Both the position numbers and the translations under genes were made by a program. The notes under the pieces are model-generated. The model was not told the DNA's origin and did not search any database. It saw only the letters and a list, made by a program, of their open reading frames with translations. This document shows positions 30,601-36,740 of a DNA stretch of 64,000 bases, piece after piece. The DNA is from an uncultured Lachnospiraceae bacterium. Its GTDB lineage: Bacteria > Bacillota > Clostridia > Lachnospirales > Lachnospiraceae. The stretch is from NCBI GenBank assembly GCA_947165025.1, contig CAMUYQ010000004.1, positions 62,001-126,000 on the forward strand, given 5' to 3'. Every line of letters begins with the position of its first letter. Within the stretch, counting starts at the first letter, position 1.

Positions 30601-31093
30601 CCTGGCAGGCGCATCATCAGGTGCGGGCATATGTCTCGGATTGTATAATTACGCATTTGAACGTGAAGCTGAAGAAAACAAGAATTATCTGCTTCCGGAA
30701 CAGGTTCTTCTGCTGAGCCCGTGGATCGATGTGAGCATGACCAATCCGAAATGTACCTCGATCTCGAAGAAAAATGCAGGACCGACTGACGTCGGAACGC
30801 TTAAATACTGGGGAGAGCGCTACACCAGGACAAAAGGAGTGACGTATTCGTTCGCAACTTCATTGAACCTGCGCAACGTTGATAAAATGGACAACATCTT
30901 CATGTATACCGGAACATATGATCCGTGCAACTTTGACTGCGGCAAATATGCAGATATAGCGAAGGCTTTTGATAATCTCGGTGTGAAGGTGAACTATTAC
31001 TCGGGTGAGCAGCACGGATTCATGTTCTTTGCGGCTGACAGGAATGCCGTAAACGTGACCGTTGACTTCTGCAGAAAGGTTATGACAAATTAA
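18635..31093 (+). CDS. giant secreted protein: transglutaminase-like, Big-like, cell-wall-binding repeats, C-terminal esterase
   Basis: The protein has 4152 residues. A signal peptide (1-34, ending V-L-A-E) is followed by an acidic Glu/Gly-rich linker to about 105 and a transglutaminase-like domain with a likely triad Cys401, His427, Asp443 (P-V-C-E-S-Y-A, D-H-M-W-N, V-D-T-T-W-D-D). Big/Ig-like segments lie near 630-730 and 820-940. Roughly 740-3850 is filled with choline-binding-like repeats (W/Y-Y-Y-F with G-W-Q; at least 13 clear G-W-Q copies), which attach proteins to wall polymers. The C-terminus has an alpha/beta-hydrolase pattern with G-A-S-S-G (Ser3994), Asp4096 and His4127, but no HGGG oxyanion motif. 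AGGAG precedes the ATG. The stop overlaps the nadE start by one base. Substrates are unknown. Confidence 0.92.
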   Translation: MKNHMLKNFISKAMASLLLVAMLVSDSSVTVLAETFTDPETGIVIENMEGEEGSGQSEDQGITDEVIAEDNATGEQTDGQSEEPEEGAVEGEGAEQEESASPALLTSTGAPEDEGDYIVVDGEKIEKTIVDLGERSAETADGKPGNTRTSDFNAFSDKSRTDFFRKFYNQLSDSEKKIYKWLEEHAEDFIRYSYDEQDPNAPFAYYFVNGTTESTTNMNALLNNAHAEVINAYGCLMYDHPEIFWPDLNKISFGYAYNGAQSGSTVYYDMFRVSFSILQENNDGTATNYHSMILDRYEADTKSDAYDRVNDDKAMLTATITDILKPANGYPSTGTIYEKVCFINDELTYRNYYNRYVAKALEEHRKDEEGRYPHVAPSALHNGTLTWLTEGGMGAHEAPVCESYANAFKAVCDEAGIPCIVVSGADHMWNYVQDDDGVWYAVDTTWDDPVRSNEWTLIATPEDDIRRFCMVGSATKCDGTHTFGSEHPANAAYAIDGKVPAWPTISTERCNNNLLGAELSTVEDPTASNGVITAKFTTDKTGRYYWVVREHGDTAPTIYDIQDGVATVTDGAGNGVISQAKPDSADPFVMETTVLAPGFYDLYIMQLTGYEYISNVIKYDNIRVSNALSSITLNDIQPDASKGVPRKNTLYVSAGIPVTYTIEPEELTDEVTVTLTSTKPDVVQVRNSDVSVWGNQQGSSEITATAKFTDEDGTVHTVESNPITVTVIYPAHRIFEKYGRKYYATSETELYTGWLVEKNGTCTLKPETPDIAYELGRGAHVYYFDPTDGDNKYKAVKGKQHIGRTDYLFGSDGILIKEWLMLESITINSVPAEANQSGPIDVNTLSYGSSAKLTAVCNPGRTTDDLDPVWTSSDPSVIRVTPAGKTFTIHQGGDIWEMYANIDVLKLPEDPTHPITIKVEAGQTTPDNRKWKTIDIYVTRPVGWFTVSGKTYYGEVVEVAGRKQVEFVTGWWPKPFDERYEAEKEYYFDANGVMATGLVDIGTAIYDFGHDGVLRKEREKKGFVELSGQTFYYDDAGDLVKNDVVSDELGNHFFMDAGDGHMLTECWIEFTPDGSSTEHYLYADKDGKLADGLTRINGQMYFFTTSEDGDNVPCSLATGRQDINNAPYYFFDDTDYTKCYMAMGYFEAGSNRYYALPDSDRKAGQLQSGWVFVDDTNIGGTVVPAAWRQFADSEAADPYAEITSASREGWIRMDDGTRYYRNSKGVQVTGWQTIDGHKYYFNADGSVVTGLVQIPATKGSWYYFGEIDDFDHPESENYGIMQTGRATTGGRSYFFNASGVRVTGWQKDTNASNPTFGKWDFYDPANDGEALNAINTTLYSDPNWYTIGEARFYYINGTTLAKGWQTIDGCRYYFNPNANAAGVPGQMAVGVTTIGSAKYYLRETDSETRMGDLLTGHDFARDKDDFEREYLANASGVLQLGWRKADGEWAFFDYVKGYRADDAVVGTDNWVITQEGTTPAKYSKYFFKNGTTPVTGKQTINGKTYVFGTSTADGTYGRMKSGFFKEGKFWYYGTPYDETNEDSTRSTDAGSLKNGFVTDGGITRHFNNNFEMQTGWVMIGGEWHYFLTEADVASGGIAEGDPVGKEIPMTKSFEWYKGTHDPFVDIYFCFKGGSTLMKGWQTVNGYRYYFDPVTGMQITGVQKIANNWYDLGGVFADTAIGHVNGYAKTGWSDGTAAASDYYYNASGARMTGWQTIEGRKYYFRPQASGEILDGTDYGKKYKNTVLSVGKDRFVLDANGAMLTGYCSLGTKNYYTNANGVMLYGWQNVNGAMHYFRLSTDPTDPGAEDTATLGADNFIVVDGQTYYLKNGTTMATGFVDVAGKRYYFDETNTETRGQMFKDTWFFYKNKKYYAFADGHLAKGYSAIGGKNYMFGNDHTILTGIQTVDGQFMFFDPDADQNTAEYGARKDYTPANGIAGFFRTDTGTIFYIKNGKIQTGWQTVEGRKYYFDATGVLQPGLYNPDTELYEGEFKIGNKIYRSYTYAEAHALGDDALEGSVYSGFKNYERSGKKWTCYYDANGLCASGWVKYDNGFYYFNPDDGVMQIGCFTVGNYMYFSDKNGRRLTGLVKYNNNTYFCDGNGIAKSGWQTVKVDGENRKFWFDANGVMLTGLQKIGNYWYYFQDVPGMVEGQMRTGFFTIDRSGDKYSYNANSSGVLQFGPAQNNGDWSYYASEYDNNTYSDSIDIGAGYVYEPYSNERPGWYKVKFTDADPGVYGTDYIYLYATKGNNPSKGWQSVPGLDGNKHKYYFNPSNGALMIGRITVSGKDYQLGDDEADLSTFGTFSADTIGFQSFDGGSTWYYFDANATLVTGWVNKVYGPKDTHKEAGLGSFYLDPNEGGKLATGLTVIGKNTYYLENRDDRVPGYGRRVDSEVVPVGSDRYIFGSNGVMLTGWQNVDDGVTIRKQYFAPELQSGTEYTDRSGYGSVYVLRVGNNIYRLDDQAYAYPIPVEAGYTKGFDPVAGIYQDANAKIATGLQSITMPTPNPNSKVTMYFSPENGLYADNEFVTVGKNTYYFGEDIYGRTGVMLTGYQPGIGGENYLFASNGVMLTGWQKCPDGLMRLFDTKTGKEITGVSSVYPVTASEGWYEYADDDGRIVRYYLRNGKPLTGWQAVNTIYGPNHEKGRFYFNPDGTVAYSDTGEISVSNVIYNSLPYKEGGSVVPNSDYGRMTEGFYEKDGGFRYADANGKMITGWLTLPRGVDKKKYKYYLSSAGMLCTGVTDVGGYKYYLMDYDPVSHADKRDPRTNYEFGALQLGAGGVIRSENPAADYRVNSSGVIQSGWVFIKNGTVYDPEYYDTKIDTFGQKIDVIPLVDGTGTKRTDWYTMDGDWYLIEGGKTLRKGNYAQTVTIAGVRKSLLFALDPTTGALYDTEGIFNIGNNRYYNTGYEGGPLTGYPNNAIAVSAKFTRSGKTYCANNKGVLLTGLVNETRNKVVYTSLYNPTDCARFEGGMFTYKNNVYYAFTDDDETADRIPEGFEVGDLAKGRVTLEVDGVESGYWFDNNGVRKTGWASFREADKKTYKYYYDTDGRMLCDGQFTIAGKDYVFDADGKLYTGVYETADGSRYWSDGNGILYRGWKYVKEGAVSTWRYYRQSDGKELTTAGIDDDNKMLFMPGSIQGNYWGVVKEDGNVYAYYINKNSAPAKNTWLAIDGKRYYFDASGVLYGSGTAMQRLSDTVGTPLGSAEDVTVMTLGANRFAVVPVDDAELLTYTGGVMPVGYAVSGFLTNTDGVLFYANANGQLIKGYVTLTRDKVNWKYYADTNFRILTGPSYIGANKYLFDTADNYGQLLSIDHKNALTGLVQSDGKEYLTDNNGVILTGWRNVKTAAGAIWYYFDPATGEKQTIDHWAGNWVVMDDGKVFYIANQKTLTKGFAKVYGTYTNPTEGIAHKFYFDASTGELLKAAPGDEYASFENGGYTYEVDEDGVLTVGWGRAGRTETTNPNIEADSWYDANGRMVKGAVTVTGKGAGYYYFDNNGKMVTGISKVNGKTYMYGSNTAAIAGHQEISYDRGKLHKNYYGEQDDTAAKYKSDGNGVMMTGWQYFKTGTVSEWHYFDFNDYKENTTAVWDSTKNWCTLTLNEGGKDVRAKYYFKNNSLLKGFQLIGGRRYYFDTTGRMATGLWNISGVLYYFNETVDDADPSAEGMLLTNGITNSGGKYYYMGSDGKNKKGWFTISGSRYYADPVTGELAVGLVRLDGKNYFFSDADATLGQMQTGFFRISDFGQKYYDTTEGASNMYYADANGVILNSGWTKYRPKPKDPDPQDWSFYAAPNLPGIDMGEFTLTGEIAAGDVLIDTNGLVWYLDDGVAGHDGFAIGQAYSGGTTTAEDIEDYFRFDPDTGARRKEVLYFYGNYYGMDIDANQTRTINTMRCYMNTDMKYSTPSDDFIIVNNYKVVNGKQVGDNTVLRNKGLTNYDAATFPMCASNKDDAPSEEKAGYVAENDLNHDDIVDVQDAEIYSKDVYDRAIAKYGPRNLILAGASSGAGICLGLYNYAFEREAEENKNYLLPEQVLLLSPWIDVSMTNPKCTSISKKNAGPTDVGTLKYWGERYTRTKGVTYSFATSLNLRNVDKMDNIFMYTGTYDPCNFDCGKYADIAKAFDNLGVKVNYYSGEQHGFMFFAADRNAVNVTVDFCRKVMTN

Positions 31094-31833
31094 TGTTTGA
31101 TGCACAAACTGCCACTGATGAATGCGTTAAGTGGATAAGACAGTTCTTTGAGGAAAACGGGAAAGGCTGCAACGCTGTTCTTGGGATATCGGGCGGCAAG
31201 GATTCTTCGGTCTCGGCGGCACTCTGCGTTGAGGCGCTCGGAAAAGACCGCGTTATCGGAGTCCTTATGCCGAACGGCGAGCAGGCTGATATTGATATGG
31301 CACACCTCCTGTGCGATCATCTCGGTATCAGGAAGATAATAGTGAACATCAAGGATGCGGTAGAGGGTGTTAAGGGCGCGATCCCGTTTGAACTTGAGAA
31401 TCAGAGCGTCATCAACCTTCCGCCGCGTATCAGGATGGCAACTGTCTATGCCGTATCCCAGAGCATGAACGGAAGGGTCGTCAACACATGTAACCTTTCC
31501 GAGGACTGGGTAGGATATTCAACAAGGTATGGAGATGCGGCAGGTGATTTTTCGCCTCTTCAGAACTTCACGGTGCAGGAGGTCAAGGCGATCGGACGCG
31601 TACTCGGCCTTCCGGTTTCACTTGTTGAAAAACCGCCTATAGACGGACTGTGCGGCAGGACCGACGAGGACAACCTCGGCTTTACGTATGCGGTACTTGA
31701 CCGGTATATAAGGACCGGCGAGATCGACGATCCGGCAATAAAAGAACTTATTGACAGGAAGCATAAGGCCAATGAGTTCAAGATGAAGATGATGCCGGGA
31801 TTTAACTACGGATTGGAGATAAAATGCGGATAG
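31093..31833 (+). CDS. nadE: NAD+ synthase, ammonia-dependent
   Basis: NadE amidates deamido-NAD with ATP and ammonia. The 246-residue length fits the single-domain, ammonia-using form, with no glutaminase domain. The P-loop G-I-S-G-G-K-D-S-S is at about residues 33-41, followed by the [13 protein letters not shown] and K-P-P-I-D-G-L segments. Its ATG shares a base with the stop of the giant gene (TAATG), and it overlaps ispF by 10 bases. Expression therefore probably depends on translation through the 12.5-kb upstream gene unless an unseen promoter exists. Confidence 0.95.
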   Translation: MFDAQTATDECVKWIRQFFEENGKGCNAVLGISGGKDSSVSAALCVEALGKDRVIGVLMPNGEQADIDMAHLLCDHLGIRKIIVNIKDAVEGVKGAIPFELENQSVINLPPRIRMATVYAVSQSMNGRVVNTCNLSEDWVGYSTRYGDAAGDFSPLQNFTVQEVKAIGRVLGLPVSLVEKPPIDGLCGRTDEDNLGFTYAVLDRYIRTGEIDDPAIKELIDRKHKANEFKMKMMPGFNYGLEIKCG

Positions 31834-32504
31834 GAACAGGATATGACGTGCACCGCCTCGGGCCTGACAGAAGGCTTGTGATCGGCGGTGTTCAGATACC
31901 ATATGAACTCGGACTTATAGGGCATTCGGATGCGGATGTCCTGTTGCATGCTGTAATGGATGCGCTTCTCGGTGCGGCTGCTCTCGGGGATATCGGAAAG
32001 CATTTTCCGGATACCGATGAGAGATACAGGGGCATTTCGTCGCTGAGCCTTCTTGACAGCGTTGCAAAACTTCTGGAGCGCGAAGGATGGATCGTTGAGA
32101 ACATCGATGCCACGATAATAGCCCAGAGGCCGAAGATGAGGCCATATATCGACACGATGCGTGAGAATATAGCAAAGACGCTCGGGATCGAGGCTTCACA
32201 GGTCAATGTCAAGGCTACGACCGAGGAAGGACTTGGATTTACGGGAAGCGGTGAAGGCATAAGCGCTCAGGCTGTGTGCCTGTTGTCTGCTGTTGATGAG
32301 CTCTGTGAGAACAGCGTTGCCGTTGATGCCACTCAGAGAAACTGTGCAGCATGTCCGGGCTGTGCTCGGCTTACCGATAAGTTACCAAAGGCTGATAAGA
32401 AGACTGAGAAGAAGACCGGAAAAAAGGATAAAAAGCCGGAGAAAAAGGCAGGAAAGAAGAAATCCGGCACCAAGAATAAAAAGAAAGCAGGATCATCAAA
32501 ATGA
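31824..32504 (+). CDS. ispF: 2-C-methyl-D-erythritol 2,4-cyclodiphosphate synthase with Lys-rich tail
   Basis: IspF forms the cyclic diphosphate intermediate of the MEP isoprenoid pathway. Residues 1-157 are a normal enzyme: G-Y-D-V-H-R-L (metal Asp and His), [29 protein letters not shown]. The family normally ends there. This protein runs on for about 70 residues, first with C-A-A-C-P-G-C, then about 45 residues that are mostly lysine with Gly, Pro, Ser and Thr. The tail is in frame with no sign of frameshift, and overlaps cysS by 4 bases. Confidence 0.94.
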   Translation: MRIGTGYDVHRLGPDRRLVIGGVQIPYELGLIGHSDADVLLHAVMDALLGAAALGDIGKHFPDTDERYRGISSLSLLDSVAKLLEREGWIVENIDATIIAQRPKMRPYIDTMRENIAKTLGIEASQVNVKATTEEGLGFTGSGEGISAQAVCLLSAVDELCENSVAVDATQRNCAACPGCARLTDKLPKADKKTEKKTGKKDKKPEKKAGKKKSGTKNKKKAGSSK

Positions 32505-33913
32505 AACTCTACAATTCCCTTACGAAGAAAGTCGAGGAGTTTGTTCCAAACGTTGAAGGAAAGGTCGGCATGTATACATGCGGGCCTACAGTTTACCACT
32601 TCGCACATATCGGAAACCTGAGAAGCTACCTTTGCGAGGACGTCCTTGAAAAGCTGCTCAGATACTGCGGTTATGACGTTAAGCGTGTCATGAACATTAC
32701 CGATGTAGGACATCTGTCATCGGATGCCGATACGGGCGAGGATAAGATGCTCAAAGGTGCAAAGCGCGAGCACAAGACCGTCATGGAGATCGCGAAGTTC
32801 TATACGGATGCATTCTTTGCGGACTGTGCAAAGCTTAACATCAAGACTCCCGATGTTGTGGAGCCTGCAACGAACTGTATCGATGAGTTCATCCACATGA
32901 TCGCTGTCCTGCTTGAAAAGGGCTATGCATACAAGGCCGGCGAGAACATCTATTTTGATACGTCAAAGCTTGACAGCTACTACGTGTTCGGAAATCAGAA
33001 CGAGGACGAGCTCATGGTAGGTGTAAGGGACGATGTTACCGAGGATGAGAATAAACGCAACAAAAATGATTTTGTCCTGTGGTTCACGAAGTCCAAGTTC
33101 GAAGACCAGGCGCTCAAGTGGGACAGCCCCTGGGGCGTAGGCTATCCGGGCTGGCATATAGAGTGCTCGTGCATCAGCATGAAGCACCTTGGCGAATACA
33201 TGGACATCCACTGCGGCGGCGTTGACAACATGTTCCCGCACCACACGAACGAGATCGCCCAGTCGGAGTCGTATCTGGGACATAAATGGTGTAATTACTG
33301 GTTCCATGTGCATCACTTAAATGACGAGACAGGCAAGATGAGCAAGTCCAAAGGCGAGTTCCTGACGGTATCTCTCCTTGAGGAGAAGGGGTATGATCCG
33401 ATCGTGTACCGCCTGTTCGCACTGCAGAGCCATTACCGCAAGCCTCTTGTGTTCTCGTATGAGGCACTTGATCAGGCTGCAACGACATATAAGAAGCTGA
33501 AGAACAGGATCGCTTCGATCCATGAAGACGGCGCGGTAGATGACGCTGCCGTTAAAGAGTGGCATGACAGGTTCGCGGAAACTGTCGGAAACGATGTAAA
33601 TACCGCGATGGGCATAACACTCGTGTATGATGTCATAAAATCAGACCTCAACGGGGCTACGAAAAGAGCCGTGATAAATGATTTTGACTACGTGCTCGGA
33701 TTAAAGCTGCTGGAGGCTCCCGCAGGCGGCGATAGTGCAGATAATGCGGAAGATCCCGAGCTTGCAGCCCATGTTGAAGAGATGATAGCAAAGAGAGCCG
33801 CTGCCAAGAAGGAGAAGAACTTCGCGCTTGCCGATGAGATACGCGCAAAGCTCCTTGAGGAGGGCATTGAGCTGAAAGATACGCGTGAGGGTGTAGTCTG
33901 GAGCCGTCTGTAA
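32501..33913 (+). CDS. cysS: cysteinyl-tRNA synthetase
   Basis: This class I synthetase charges tRNA-Cys. The 470-residue length is typical. Zn-ligand cysteine and the HIGH-type motif are in [14 protein letters not shown] near residues 26-40; G-W-H-I-E-C-S and the KMSKS motif (K-M-S-K-S-K-G, near 280) are intact. It overlaps ispF by 4 bases and shares its last base with the mrnC start. Placement near cysE keeps the Firmicute cysE-cysS link. Confidence 0.97.
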   Translation: MKLYNSLTKKVEEFVPNVEGKVGMYTCGPTVYHFAHIGNLRSYLCEDVLEKLLRYCGYDVKRVMNITDVGHLSSDADTGEDKMLKGAKREHKTVMEIAKFYTDAFFADCAKLNIKTPDVVEPATNCIDEFIHMIAVLLEKGYAYKAGENIYFDTSKLDSYYVFGNQNEDELMVGVRDDVTEDENKRNKNDFVLWFTKSKFEDQALKWDSPWGVGYPGWHIECSCISMKHLGEYMDIHCGGVDNMFPHHTNEIAQSESYLGHKWCNYWFHVHHLNDETGKMSKSKGEFLTVSLLEEKGYDPIVYRLFALQSHYRKPLVFSYEALDQAATTYKKLKNRIASIHEDGAVDDAAVKEWHDRFAETVGNDVNTAMGITLVYDVIKSDLNGATKRAVINDFDYVLGLKLLEAPAGGDSADNAEDPELAAHVEEMIAKRAAAKKEKNFALADEIRAKLLEEGIELKDTREGVVWSRL

Positions 33914-34341
33914 TGGCAGATCACGATATGTTATCGACAATAAAAGAGCGATTCAATCTGACCGGAGACGATCCCGGGCAGTATTCGCCGCTGTCGCTTG
34001 CGTTCATCGGGGACAGCATTTACGGGGCCGTTGTGAAGAGCATAGTTGTGCTTGAAGGGAACTGTCCCGCAAATTCGCTCGATCATAAGGCTGTTAAGTA
34101 CGTCAAGGCGATCGGCCAGGCGAAGGCCGCGGATCACATGATCGAGAACGAAATATTTACCGAAGAGGAGATGGCGATATACCGCCGCGGGCGAAACGCC
34201 AAGTCTCCCACGACCGCCAAGAACGCACCGGTTGGTGATTACCGCAAGGCCACGGGGCTTGAGGCGGTGATCGGGTGGCTGTATCTGAAAGGTGAGATGG
34301 AGCGGGTAGTGGAACTCGTGGGGGTTGCAGTAAGTTTGTAG
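33913..34341 (+). CDS. mrnC: mini-ribonuclease III
   Basis: Mini-III lacks the dsRNA-binding domain of RNase III and matures 23S rRNA ends in Firmicutes. The 142-residue protein consists of the catalytic domain only, with L-A-F-I-G-D-S-I-Y (near residues 29-37, catalytic Asp) and G-L-E-A-V-I-G-W-L-Y (near 115, catalytic Glu). It sits between cysS and rlmB exactly as in Bacillus. Confidence 0.95.
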   Translation: MADHDMLSTIKERFNLTGDDPGQYSPLSLAFIGDSIYGAVVKSIVVLEGNCPANSLDHKAVKYVKAIGQAKAADHMIENEIFTEEEMAIYRRGRNAKSPTTAKNAPVGDYRKATGLEAVIGWLYLKGEMERVVELVGVAVSL

Positions 34342-34369
34342 CGTAACAGATGTTGCAAAGGAAAAATAT

Positions 34370-35107
34370 ATGGCATACGAAGAATTCACAATAGAGGGCA
34401 GGAATGCCGTTATAGAGGCACTTCGCGCGGGTAAGCCGATCGACAGGCTGTTTGTGCTTGACGGGTGCAATGACGGACCGGTGTCGACGATAAAGCGCGA
34501 GGCAAAGAAAAGGGATTTGATCGTGAAGTTTGTTGATAAGGACAGACTTGATCACATGAGCGAGACAGGGCATCACCAGGGTGTCATCGCGCAGTGTGCG
34601 GCGTACGAATACGCTGAGGTGTCGGATATACTTGCTAGGGCAAGGGAGAAGGGCGAGGATCCGTTCATCATCCTGCTTGATAATATTGAGGATCCGCACA
34701 ATCTTGGTGCGATCATCAGGAGCGCGAACCTTGCGGGTGCACACGGTGTCATCATCCCGAAGAACCGCGCCGTTGGGCTTACCGCGACTGTTGCAAGGAC
34801 AAGCGCGGGAGCACTCAATTACACGCCTGTTGCAAAAGTCACGAACCTTGCAAGGACTATTGAAGACCTTAAGAAGGAGGGCATCTGGTTTGCGTGCGCC
34901 GACATGGACGGGGTGAGCATGTACAAGCAGAACCTGACGGGCCCGATCGGGCTTGTGATCGGAAACGAGGGAGAAGGCGTGAGCCGTCTCGTTAAGGAAA
35001 AATGCGATTACGTCTGCGCGATCCCGATGAAGGGCGACATCGATTCGCTCAACGCATCAGTGGCAGCGGGCGTTCTGATGTATGAAGTTGTAAGGCAGAG
35101 GTCATGA
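34370..35107 (+). CDS. rlmB: 23S rRNA 2'-O-ribose methyltransferase, SpoU family
   Basis: This is a TrmH/SpoU (SPOUT) methyltransferase. The 245 residues begin with an L30e-like substrate-binding domain (about 1-80), followed by the knotted domain with N-I-E-D-P-H-N-L-G-A-I-I-R-S-A, G-L-V-I-G-N-E-G-E-G and S-L-N-A-S-V-A-A-G motifs, the last binding S-adenosylmethionine. RlmB methylates G2251 in E. coli; in Bacillus the homologue at this position has also been given a tRNA role, so the exact target is less certain. Its stop overlaps the next start (ATGA). Confidence 0.9.
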   Translation: MAYEEFTIEGRNAVIEALRAGKPIDRLFVLDGCNDGPVSTIKREAKKRDLIVKFVDKDRLDHMSETGHHQGVIAQCAAYEYAEVSDILARAREKGEDPFIILLDNIEDPHNLGAIIRSANLAGAHGVIIPKNRAVGLTATVARTSAGALNYTPVAKVTNLARTIEDLKKEGIWFACADMDGVSMYKQNLTGPIGLVIGNEGEGVSRLVKEKCDYVCAIPMKGDIDSLNASVAAGVLMYEVVRQRS

Positions 35108-36075
35108 AGAAGATAAAGGTTGCGTTTTCGGATTTTTGGGATATTTTCGATCCGAAGGACAATTTCATCATGGATGCGCTGAAGGCAAACTTTGAAGTTG
35201 AGATCTCGGATGATCCCGACTTTGTTTTCTGTTCGATATTCGGAAGAAGATATCTGAAATACGACTGCGCCCGCATATACTATACGGGCGAAAATCTTAC
35301 GCCGGACTTTAATCTCGTCGATTACGGAATGGGCTTTTCGGATATCTCGTTTTATGACAGATACCTCCGCCTCCCGCATTACGTGCTCTATCCGCGTGCA
35401 TGCGAGCTGGCACAGAAGAAGCCTTCGATGAGCGATAACGAGCTTCTTGACAGGAAATTTGCAAGCTATGTGGTTAGTAATGCCGTATCGTGCAAAGAGC
35501 GCGGCATAATGATAGATAAGATAAACGCGTATAAGGAGATGGCCTCGGGCGGCAGATACCGTAACAACGTGGGCGGCCCGGTAGCCGATAAGATCGATTT
35601 TTCAAAAGGGTACAAGTTCTCGCTTGCCTTTGAGAACAGCCCTTCAAGGGGATATACGACGGAAAAGATCATGGAAAGCTTTGCCGCGGACACGGTTCCG
35701 ATATACTGGGGAAACCCCGATATCGCGAAGGAATTCAATCCGGAAAGCTTTATCAACTGCCATGATTTTGCCTCGTTTGACGAGGCGGTTGAGTTTATCA
35801 GGAAGGTCGATAACGACGATGAGCTGTATCTGAAGATGGTAAAAGCTCCGATAACGGTCGAAGGATCGGAGGCCGCAAAGTGCCTGGATAAGGACTATCT
35901 GGCGGATTTCCTGCTTAAGATATGCTCTCAGGAGCCGGCGGATGCGATCAGGCGAAACCGTATCTATCAGGGGCAGTATTACGAGGACGAAGCGCGTTTT
36001 CACGAGAAGGCAGACAGAATGCTGCGCCTTCCGAGAAGAGCGGTAAGAGCACTCAGGAACAAGCTTAAACAGTAG
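35104..36075 (+). CDS. GT10 alpha-1,3/4-fucosyltransferase
   Basis: Family GT10 moves fucose from GDP-fucose to N-acetylglucosamine or glucose units. In the 323-residue protein the C-terminal half has F-S-L-A-F-E-N-S, G-Y-T-T-E-K-I and P-I-Y-W-G-N-P (about residues 177-205), the conserved donor-binding block of the family. There is no signal peptide, and a basic amphipathic tail (R-R-A-V-R-A-L-R-N-K) may bind the membrane as in Helicobacter enzymes. It occupies the place that yacP takes in Bacillus, between rlmB and sigH, and overlaps rlmB by 4 bases. No GDP-fucose synthesis genes are in the window. Confidence 0.9.
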   Translation: MKKIKVAFSDFWDIFDPKDNFIMDALKANFEVEISDDPDFVFCSIFGRRYLKYDCARIYYTGENLTPDFNLVDYGMGFSDISFYDRYLRLPHYVLYPRACELAQKKPSMSDNELLDRKFASYVVSNAVSCKERGIMIDKINAYKEMASGGRYRNNVGGPVADKIDFSKGYKFSLAFENSPSRGYTTEKIMESFAADTVPIYWGNPDIAKEFNPESFINCHDFASFDEAVEFIRKVDNDDELYLKMVKAPITVEGSEAAKCLDKDYLADFLLKICSQEPADAIRRNRIYQGQYYEDEARFHEKADRMLRLPRRAVRALRNKLKQ

Positions 36076-36078
36076 GAC

Positions 36079-36690
36079 ATGACATACGAAAACATGACAG
36101 ATGAGGAGCTGATCATCGCTCTTCGTGACGGTGACGGAAAGGTCATCGATTACATAATCGAAAAATACAAAGAGCTTGTGCGCAAAAAGGCGGGCAGCAT
36201 GTTCATCCTCGGCGCCGACAAGGAGGATCTTATTCAGGAAGGTATGATCGGCCTCTACAACGCCGTCAGGGACTACGATGCCGGAAGAGATGCGAGCTTT
36301 TATACGTTTGCGGATCTTTGTGTGTCGCGGCAGATGTACAAGGCTGTCGAGGCACAGAACCGCAAGAAACATGCGCCGCTCAATTCCTACATTTCGATAT
36401 ATGAAGACGAATCCGACAAAGGAGACGGAGAGAAGAGCGGCATTCCCGAAATGCTCATCGCCAAGGCCGGCATGAGTCCCGAGGACGAGGTCATCGACCG
36501 CGATGAGACCGAGCAGCTCGAGAAGAAGATATATGAAAGTCTGAGTGATTTTGAACAGAAGGTGCTGAACTTAAGACTTACAGGTATCGAATACACCGAC
36601 ATAGCGAAAATCCTCGGACGGGATGCGAAGTCGACCGACAATGCATTATCAAGGATCAAAGTGAAAGTCAGGAAGATACTCGAGAAGTAA
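36079..36690 (+). CDS. sigH: RNA polymerase sigma factor SigH (sigma-70 family, region 2 and 4)
   Basis: The 203-residue protein has region 2 (about 25-95: D-L-I-Q-E-G-M-I-G-L-Y-N-A, F-Y-T-F-A) and region 4 (about 145-200: L-T-G-I-E-Y-T-D-I-A-K-I-L-G). Length and the N-A-V-R-D-Y-D motif fit the Spo0H/SigH group, which controls early sporulation or competence genes. The position after cysS-mrnC-rlmB is conserved in Firmicutes. It starts 3 bases after the GT10 stop. Confidence 0.92.
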   Translation: MTYENMTDEELIIALRDGDGKVIDYIIEKYKELVRKKAGSMFILGADKEDLIQEGMIGLYNAVRDYDAGRDASFYTFADLCVSRQMYKAVEAQNRKKHAPLNSYISIYEDESDKGDGEKSGIPEMLIAKAGMSPEDEVIDRDETEQLEKKIYESLSDFEQKVLNLRLTGIEYTDIAKILGRDAKSTDNALSRIKVKVRKILEK

Positions 36691-36699
36691 GCAATATTG

Positions 36700-36729
36700 T
36701 TGACTTTTTCACATGTACTGTGATAGAAT
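36700..36729 (+). promoter_or_regulatory. promoter of tRNA-Thr
   Basis: TTGACT (36700-36705), an 18-base spacer and TAGAAT (36724-36729) lie just upstream, giving a start about 5 bases before the tRNA. Confidence 0.75.
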
Positions 36730-36740
36730 TTCATCGGTTT

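Noticed and set aside
18635-31093. CRISPR array or satellite DNA in the giant gene
   Set aside because: The periodicity is at the protein level (Y-Y-F and G-W-Q units of about 20 residues) with varied nucleotide sequence and one long open frame; no identical repeats with unique spacers.
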